Source of the DNA: Clostridia bacterium
GTDB taxonomy: Bacteria > Bacillota > Peptococcia > DRI-13 > UBA5745
NCBI GenBank assembly: GCA_018436095.1
Contig: JAHDMJ010000013.1
Location: forward strand, 1-64,000
Length of the DNA stretch: 64,000 nt
Direction of reading: 5' to 3'
A model generated the notes under the pieces. That model saw only the letters and a program-made list of their open reading frames with translations. It searched no databases and was not told the origin of the DNA. Positions 58,988 to 64,000 of the stretch are shown in pieces. Made by a program: the position numbers and the translations under genes. Within the stretch, counting starts at the first letter, position 1, and each line of letters opens with the position of its first letter.

Positions 58988-59751
58988 TAGGGATGGAAAG
59001 AATGGCAAAGGACAAGAAAGCGACATCGAAGCAGGAAGCAAAACTTAAGCAGGAAAAAGCTCTTAAGCGTCAGTTGGAAAAGAAGCAGTTGGAAAAAGAG
59101 CGCCTGGAAAGACAGCGTTTGGCCGGGCTGGCCGAAAGAGAAGCGGCTTTGCGGGCAGAGGGCTTTCAGGCTATTGCCGGTCTGGATGAAGCCGGCCGGG
59201 GACCTTTAGCCGGGCCGGTTGTGGCCGCGGCAGTGATCCTGAAACCGGACTGGTTTTTGACCGGACTTAATGATTCCAAGCAGGTCAGTTTAGCCAACCG
59301 CTTGCGGCTGGAGCAAGAAATTAAGGCCACTGCGGCAGCCTGGGCTATCGGCGAAGCCAGTCCCGAAGAGATAGATAAGCATAATATTCTGGGAGCCACG
59401 AAGCTGGCGATGATCAGAGCCATAGCAGCCCTGCCGGTACCCCCCGACTATCTGCTGCTGGATGCCTTGCGCCTGCCTCTGGATCTGCCCCAAGAGGCCG
59501 TCATTAAAGGCGATGCTAAGATAGCCTGCATCAGTGCCGCCTCTATTTTGGCGAAGACCCACCGGGACCGGTTGATGGAGGAGTGGCACCGGCAGTATCC
59601 GGACTATGGTTTCTGCCAAAATAAAGGCTACCCCACAGAGGCTCACCGCAAAATCGTCATCGAAAAAGGCTTTTGCCCCATTCACCGCCAGTCTTTTTTA
59701 AGCTTTTTTAGGAAAGCAAAGGAAGAAGAGCAGATACAGCTCTTTGGCTGA
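58984..59751 (+). CDS. rnhB: Ribonuclease HII
   Basis: A protein of up to 255 residues that removes RNA from RNA-DNA hybrids. The catalytic motifs are GLDEAGRGPLAGPVVAAAV (Asp-Glu), LLLDALRLPL, GDAKIACISAASILAKTHRD and the end YPDYGFCQNKGYPTEAHRK. An N-terminal extension of about 50 residues is highly charged (KQEKALKRQLEKKQLEKERL) and helical, as in other Firmicutes with longer RnhB. ATG 58984 overlaps the rbgA stop (ATGA); ATG 59002 is an alternative start with an AGGG site at about 11 bases. Confidence 0.95.
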   Translation: MIGMERMAKDKKATSKQEAKLKQEKALKRQLEKKQLEKERLERQRLAGLAEREAALRAEGFQAIAGLDEAGRGPLAGPVVAAAVILKPDWFLTGLNDSKQVSLANRLRLEQEIKATAAAWAIGEASPEEIDKHNILGATKLAMIRAIAALPVPPDYLLLDALRLPLDLPQEAVIKGDAKIACISAASILAKTHRDRLMEEWHRQYPDYGFCQNKGYPTEAHRKIVIEKGFCPIHRQSFLSFFRKAKEEEQIQLFG

Positions 59752-59847
59752 AGCTGACTGGCCAAAAAGTTAATAATAAGGGATATAAAAATAAGTGCAG
59801 ATATACAACCGCTATTGCGATTGATTTTTGCACTTTTATCGTATCAG

Positions 59848-59901
59848 GGAGGGACTCAAAAAGAACCTAAACAAGGTTAAGGAAGAGCACCCTCCTTTTT
59901 T
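59848..59901 (+). terminator. Terminator after rnhB
   Basis: GGAGGG (59848-59853) pairs with CCCTCC (59890-59895) enclosing AACCT/AGGTT, followed by TTTTTTGTG. An imperfect AAGTGCA/TGCACTT dyad lies upstream at about 59793-59835. Confidence 0.75.
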
Positions 59902-59968
59902 GTGTTTTATTTTCACGGCTCCTGAAACTGGCGCCAACAAGCTTGCCGAATAGGTTAGCTTCGAGGCA

Positions 59969-61099
59969 TCACAGGCCGCCTCCCAGTACAGGCAGGGTTT
60001 TATAGGCTCCCGAGGTTCCGGTCAGCAAACGGCAGCCATCCTTTGTGATGGTTAGCGCATTTTCCAATTGGAAGCCGTATTTCCCCGGTACAATACAGAT
60101 TGGTTCGATACATAGAGCCATTTTTTCCTTTAGCTCAATATCTTTGTACTGGTAGATATAGGGTTGTTCATGGAGTGAAAGTCCCACGCCATGTGCTACA
60201 AAATTGATGGGCGTATAGCCTTGAGCCTTCAGAGCTTGCGCATAATTTTGGTAAATAGCCAAAGTTGACGCTCCAGGCTTCAATTGAGCGACGATACTAT
60301 CATGAATGTCCACCAGGTTGCGCCAGATATTGTGGTGCGATTCCTGGGCTTGTCCCGCTACAAAGGTGCGGCAAATATCGCAGTAATAGCCGTTTTTAAT
60401 GCCGATTAAATCAACCCGCACTACGTCTCCGCTTTGAATGATCCTGTCCCCCGGTTCGGAATTGAGCATGCAGCTCTTTTCCCCGGAAGCCACTGTCGTC
60501 ATGGTCAGCTTATCTCCGCCGATCCTATGAAATCCGTTGGCAAGAATTTCCCCAATATTGTACTCGCTCATTCCCAGGCGAAATTGGCGAAAGGTGTAAT
60601 CGATTACGCTTTCCGCGCTGCGGGCAAAGGCTTCGATCAGCTCCAGCTCGCCCGCTGTCTTGATTTCACGCATCTGCATAAACAATGGCGTTGCATCGAC
60701 AATCTCGACGCGGGGCATCATTTTTTTTAACAAAATATAATCGCAGGCCGGCAAAAAGTCCATCTCGATGGCCAGCCTTTTTATGTCGGGCATTTCCCGT
60801 TGCAGACATTCCGCCAGCAGCGCAACCGGTTTTTGAACAAATTCGTTATAAGAAATTATCTGCGAGGGGGACAGCCAGCTATTGTTCTGTACATACTCCC
60901 GGTCAATATCCACCACCACAGCCCGCTGTGTGTGCAGGCGGGTGGTGTAGCCAATGGCATGCCTGGTACGAACTGTGGATTGGGAGGGAGCCTGGGTTCC
61001 GATTGTATACCGAAAGCTCTCCCCTGTCATCGCCACCAGTGCATCCAAGCGGTAGTCCTCAAGATACTTTAGTTGCTGCAAAAGAGTTTCGTTCATCAT
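59969..61099 (-). CDS. M24-family Xaa-Pro peptidase / creatinase-like
   Basis: A 376-residue pita-bread metallopeptidase with an N-terminal creatinase_N domain (residues 1-135) and a catalytic domain. Metal ligands can be placed: the two Asp in RVDLIGIKNGYYCDICRTF, His in VAHGVGLSLHEQP, and the two Glu in LCIEPICIV and FQLENALTI. All five are present. It may cleave Xaa-Pro or related dipeptides. AAGGAGG precedes the tandem ATG codons and overlaps the end of the GntR gene by four bases, so the two form an operon. Neighbouring epimerase and racemase genes suggest peptide or amino-acid catabolism. Confidence 0.85.
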   Translation of the reverse strand: MMNETLLQQLKYLEDYRLDALVAMTGESFRYTIGTQAPSQSTVRTRHAIGYTTRLHTQRAVVVDIDREYVQNNSWLSPSQIISYNEFVQKPVALLAECLQREMPDIKRLAIEMDFLPACDYILLKKMMPRVEIVDATPLFMQMREIKTAGELELIEAFARSAESVIDYTFRQFRLGMSEYNIGEILANGFHRIGGDKLTMTTVASGEKSCMLNSEPGDRIIQSGDVVRVDLIGIKNGYYCDICRTFVAGQAQESHHNIWRNLVDIHDSIVAQLKPGASTLAIYQNYAQALKAQGYTPINFVAHGVGLSLHEQPYIYQYKDIELKEKMALCIEPICIVPGKYGFQLENALTITKDGCRLLTGTSGAYKTLPVLGGGL

Positions 61100-61818
61100 A
61101 AATCCTCCTTTTGCTGGGCATCATCTAACATATTGCTTTGGATCATCGTTTCCACCGCCCGCCTTGTACTGAGAAAATGGTTGGTGCTGCTCTGTTTGAT
61201 CTTTTCTAGATCACCGGTTTCAAAGGCATCAATAATGGTGTTGTGTTCCGATAAAGAACGAATGATCTGGTCTGATTTGGAAAAAAGCACCGTACGTTCA
61301 TCGTAGATCGTACCAGTTATTTCTGCACAAAGGTTAAAGAGCAGGTTGTTTTTGGAAGCGCGGCGAATGATGTTGTGAAACTCCAAATCGTGGGCCAGCA
61401 AATCATCGTAAGTACATTGTAAAATATCCACTTTGCCAATGCATTTTTTCAGTTTGTCCAGCACCTCGGGGTAATCCTCTTTGGGAATCAGCTCCAGGGC
61501 TTTGTTTTCAAGACACTCCCGTACCACCAGCATATCGAAAACTTCCGTTTGGTGCTGGGCCAACCAGTGAGGATTATCTTTATCCAGAAAAAAATCCGCC
61601 TTTTTTACATACATTCCGCTGCCCCGGCGAATTTCAATAATTTCTAATGTTTGCAGCACACTGGTGGATTGGCGCAGCGTATTGCGGCTGATTCCAAGGA
61701 TTTCAGCCATAACCCGTTCCGAGGGCAGGCGGTCTCCTTCCTGGAAGTCGCCTTCCTTAATGAAATTGAGCAGATCGTATATAACACTTCCCTGAAGTTC
61801 ACCGGTTCTAATGTTCAT
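61096..61818 (-). CDS. GntR-family (FadR/FCD subgroup) regulator
   Basis: A 240-residue regulator with an N-terminal winged helix (DRLPSERVMAEILGISRNTL; LEIIEIRRGSGMYV) and a helical FCD effector domain (metal/ligand His in LAHDLEFHNIIRRAS). It is the first gene of the leftward operon and faces the epimerase operon. AGGTGAGTAAGGA precedes the ATG. Operators in the shared region (62001-62019) fit control of both directions. Confidence 0.9.
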   Translation of the reverse strand: MNIRTGELQGSVIYDLLNFIKEGDFQEGDRLPSERVMAEILGISRNTLRQSTSVLQTLEIIEIRRGSGMYVKKADFFLDKDNPHWLAQHQTEVFDMLVVRECLENKALELIPKEDYPEVLDKLKKCIGKVDILQCTYDDLLAHDLEFHNIIRRASKNNLLFNLCAEITGTIYDERTVLFSKSDQIIRSLSEHNTIIDAFETGDLEKIKQSSTNHFLSTRRAVETMIQSNMLDDAQQKEDL

Positions 61819-61856
61819 TCCTTACTCACCTCAAAATTGGTTCACGGCTGATATTA

Positions 61857-61886
61857 ATTATAAACCAATTTTAATCCAATTTGCAA
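61857..61886 (-). promoter_or_regulatory. Promoter of the gntR-peptidase operon
   Basis: On the minus strand TTGCAA (61881-61886), 18 bases, TATAAT (61857-61862). The spacer holds ATTGGAT and ATTGGTTT, half-sites related to the operator at 62001. Confidence 0.7.
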
Positions 61887-61965
61887 TATATAAGTTTTTT
61901 TACTCTATAGTTAGAGCAATGCTTTGATTTTGGTTCAACTAATTATAATATTATTTAAAATTATA

Positions 61966-62019
61966 TTGCAAATCTGTAAAATCGAATATATAATATAGAA
62001 AAAGTGGTTCAACCACTTT
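61966..62019 (+). promoter_or_regulatory. Promoter and GntR operator of the epimerase operon
   Basis: TTGCAA (61966-61971), 17 bases, TATAAT (61989-61994). The perfect palindrome AAAGTGGTT-C-AACCACTTT (62001-62019) lies on the transcription start. Single TGGTTCA half-sites occur at 61931 and 61839. Such TGGT..ACCA dyads are typical for FadR-group proteins. Confidence 0.78.
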
Positions 62020-62057
62020 GCGATTAAGGACTTTATTGTGAAAGAAAGGGATGCATT

Positions 62058-63269
62058 GTGAGGCTATTAGAATGTGAGCTATTCGAAATTTCCATTCCAA
62101 CGCGCAGGCTGCATACATGGGCTACCAGTACTGCCGACGTTGGATCCGGGTACATCATTGTAAAACTAACGGCTGATAACGGTATTGTTGGCTTTGGTGA
62201 GGCCACCGCCATGCCGGAATGGGGCGGCGATTTTGGCAGATATTTTGGGGAATCCGGTAATACCACCCGGGTGGTTATCGAAAAGCATCTTTTTCCCGCT
62301 ATTTACGGCATGGATCCCTTTGACATCGAAAATATCCACCGAAAGATGGACCTGGCCATCCGCGGCTACAACTATGCAAAAACAGGCCTGGAAGAAGCTA
62401 TTTATGACATTGCTGGCAAGGCGCTGGATCAGCCGGTTTACATGATGCTTGGCGGGAAATGCCGTGACGGGATTCCTGTGGCACACAGTTTGGGGATTAT
62501 GGAGATTGACGCTGCGGTAGAAGAAGCGCTGGAGGCTGTTAGCGAGGGGATTAAGGATATTAAGGTAAAGGGAGGCCTTGACTTTAAACGGGATTATGAA
62601 CTGGTGAGAAAGCTTCGCAGCGCTTTGGGTCCTGACATTCGGATTTTTTTGGACGCAAACCAAGCCTATCCTACGGCCAAGGAAGCAGTTAAATGGGTGG
62701 GGCGTATGGATCGGGAGTTCAATTTGGAATATATCGAGCAGCCGGTGGAGGGACTGGAGCAAATGAGGCTGGTGACAAAGCTGCTTCATCTGCCAATTTG
62801 CGCAGACGAATCCTGCTGGACCATCGCCGACGCGCTGGATATTATAAGATTAAGCGCCGCAGATTATCTCTCTATTTATGTCACAAAGGCGGGGGGGATT
62901 TACAAAGCCAACACTATTGCAAAAATTGCTCAATATGCTGGAATACGCTGTAATGTCAACGGCTCGGGTGAATTTGGAGTGGGAAATGCTGCTAATCTGC
63001 ATGTAGCTTGCACCGCACGGACTGCCACATTAGCGTCCGTCTTCCCCGTTACTCACATTGACGGCATGGAGCAAACCAAGGTGGCCGGCCACTGGTATAA
63101 AGACGATATTTTAACCAAGCCCTTCCGTTATGAGGATGGTTACCTCATGGTGCCCGACGGCCCCGGCCTCGGCATCGAGGTTGATATGGAAAAAATCAGA
63201 AAATACAGTGTGGGCAAAGGGGGAAACAACAGTATGGTCATAAGAATGAAAGAGGAGGTTTCTATGTGA
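62058..63269 (+). CDS. Enolase-superfamily enzyme, muconate-lactonizing/dipeptide-epimerase type
   Basis: A 403-residue protein with an N-terminal capping domain (residues 1-125) and a TIM barrel. Catalytic residues of the MLE subgroup are visible: Lys pair in DIKVKGG, metal ligands Asp in IFLDANQAY, Glu in EYIEQPV and Asp in CADESCW, and the opposing Lys in VTKAGGI. The 20s loop region is TWATSTADVGSGYIIV. Start GTG 62058 follows GAAAGGGA. Possible reactions are epimerisation of a dipeptide or N-acyl amino acid, or cycloisomerisation; the racemase and peptidase neighbours favour the former. The racemase gene overlaps its stop. Confidence 0.85.
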   Translation: MRLLECELFEISIPTRRLHTWATSTADVGSGYIIVKLTADNGIVGFGEATAMPEWGGDFGRYFGESGNTTRVVIEKHLFPAIYGMDPFDIENIHRKMDLAIRGYNYAKTGLEEAIYDIAGKALDQPVYMMLGGKCRDGIPVAHSLGIMEIDAAVEEALEAVSEGIKDIKVKGGLDFKRDYELVRKLRSALGPDIRIFLDANQAYPTAKEAVKWVGRMDREFNLEYIEQPVEGLEQMRLVTKLLHLPICADESCWTIADALDIIRLSAADYLSIYVTKAGGIYKANTIAKIAQYAGIRCNVNGSGEFGVGNAANLHVACTARTATLASVFPVTHIDGMEQTKVAGHWYKDDILTKPFRYEDGYLMVPDGPGLGIEVDMEKIRKYSVGKGGNNSMVIRMKEEVSM

Positions 63270-63991
63270 AAGTGACTGGCGGAAGAACCAATTACGGAGA
63301 AGATATTGGCATATTAATGCTCGATACCGTATTCCCCAGATTGGTAGGGGATATCGGCAATGCCTTGAGCTACCCGTTTCCTGTGAGGTATAAAATAATC
63401 AAGAATGCCTATCTGAGCAAAGTTATGGGAAAAAAACCGGCAGAAGAGCTTCTGGAACTATTTATTCAAGGTGCAAAAGAACTAGAAAAGGAAGGCGTTA
63501 GGGCGATCACAACCAGCTGTGGATTTTTAGCGCCTTTTCAGCGGGAACTGGCAGATTCAGTAAATATACCTGTTTTCACCTCCTCGCTTATAATGGTTCC
63601 CTGGATTCATTCCATGCTGAACAAGGACAGAGAAATCGCAATTTTCACTGAACGTGCACATAACATGACCGAGGAGCATTTCCGCAAAGTGGGCTGGTCT
63701 TCATCGGATGTACCGGTCATTGTAAAAGGAATGACATTGGATGCTTATTTTCCAAAAATCTATTGTGACGACGGTTTAGTAGCAGATGTAGAGCTTTTAC
63801 GCAAAGATATAGAAATTATGTCAATAGAGCAGATGAGAGACCACCCGGAGACTGGCGCTATAGTTCTTGAATGCACTAATATGGGGCCTTTTGCAGGCTA
63901 TGTTCAGGACATAACCGGAGTACCTGTTTTCGGAATTAACCAATTGATATCTTTCATTTGGTCAGCTTTAAATAATGCAAGATATCATTAA
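63266..63991 (+). CDS. Aspartate/glutamate-type racemase family protein
   Basis: A 241-residue cofactor-independent racemase-fold protein. Two catalytic-type cysteines are present, in ITTSCGFLAPF (about residue 79) and IVLECTNMGPFAGY (about residue 200), as in Asp/Glu/hydantoin racemases and related maleate isomerases. GTG 63266 overlaps the stop of the epimerase gene (GTGA), indicating coupling. With the upstream enzyme it forms a two-gene operon under GntR control. The substrate is not determined; the gene ends nine bases before the window ends. Confidence 0.8.
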   Translation: MKVTGGRTNYGEDIGILMLDTVFPRLVGDIGNALSYPFPVRYKIIKNAYLSKVMGKKPAEELLELFIQGAKELEKEGVRAITTSCGFLAPFQRELADSVNIPVFTSSLIMVPWIHSMLNKDREIAIFTERAHNMTEEHFRKVGWSSSDVPVIVKGMTLDAYFPKIYCDDGLVADVELLRKDIEIMSIEQMRDHPETGAIVLECTNMGPFAGYVQDITGVPVFGINQLISFIWSALNNARYH

Positions 63992-64000
63992 GCTCTGTAG

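Overview
The window looks like chromosomal DNA of an anaerobic, endospore-forming member of the Firmicutes, most likely Clostridia; no finer placement is attempted. The basis is a full-length spoIVA with a sigma-E-like promoter, a very Cys-rich candidate spore-surface protein, near-consensus sigma-A promoters, strong AGGAGG ribosome sites with many GTG and TTG starts, and the Firmicutes order DUF177-rpmF-plsX-acpP-rnc-smc-ftsY ... ylxM-ffh-rpsP-khpA-rimM-trmD ... rplS-rbgA-rnhB. No tRNA, rRNA, CRISPR array, transposase or prophage gene was seen.

Layout. 0-8 kb: redox regulation and signalling (HxlR and a flavodoxin-like reductase, a LytS-type kinase with a REC-BTAD regulator, a PAS-GGDEF-HD-GYP protein, a chemoreceptor). 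8-13 kb: a probable envelope polyisoprenoid-sugar cluster (GT-C-like membrane protein, UbiA-family phosphoribosyltransferase-like enzyme, HAD-GtrA fusion) and a transporter. 13-20 kb: Crp/Fnr regulator, spoIVA, MarR-DegV pair, Cys-rich protein, D-Ala-D-Ala dipeptidase-like protein. 20-30 kb: a catabolic operon (SLC13 carrier, acyl-CoA ligase, CoA-transferase, three-subunit molybdenum hydroxylase), then a ROK-like remnant and a LysR regulator. 30-45 kb: core housekeeping genes for ribosome, lipid, chromosome and SRP functions. 45-57 kb: accessory genes lying between trmD and rplS, namely two acetyltransferases, a duplicated small-peptide/antisense-RNA locus, malic enzyme with LysR, a lipoprotein, a TetR-controlled ABC efflux operon and a nuclease-like protein. 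57-60 kb: rplS, rbgA, rnhB. 60-64 kb: a GntR-controlled divergent cluster (M24 peptidase; enolase-superfamily epimerase and Asp/Glu-type racemase).

Three non-coding systems stand out. (1) A family of about 20-bp repeats occurs in two-by-two modules: two forward copies, a gap, then two inverted copies. Both halves have the same copy-to-copy distance, near 41 bp in three modules and 62 bp in a diverged fourth, close to four and six helical turns. (2) Two inter-cistronic elements share a 60-nt core but have different, internally complementary arms up to about 75 nt long, so the pairing and not the arm sequence is conserved. (3) A 29-aa hydrophobic peptide gene has its Shine-Dalgarno locked in a perfect 12-bp hairpin, a 5'-3' long-range pairing and a convergent antisense RNA with its own promoter and terminator: a probable type I toxin-antitoxin locus. 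A second copy has lost exactly the 75 bp with promoter and leader, in a duplication that brackets an inserted acetyltransferase gene.
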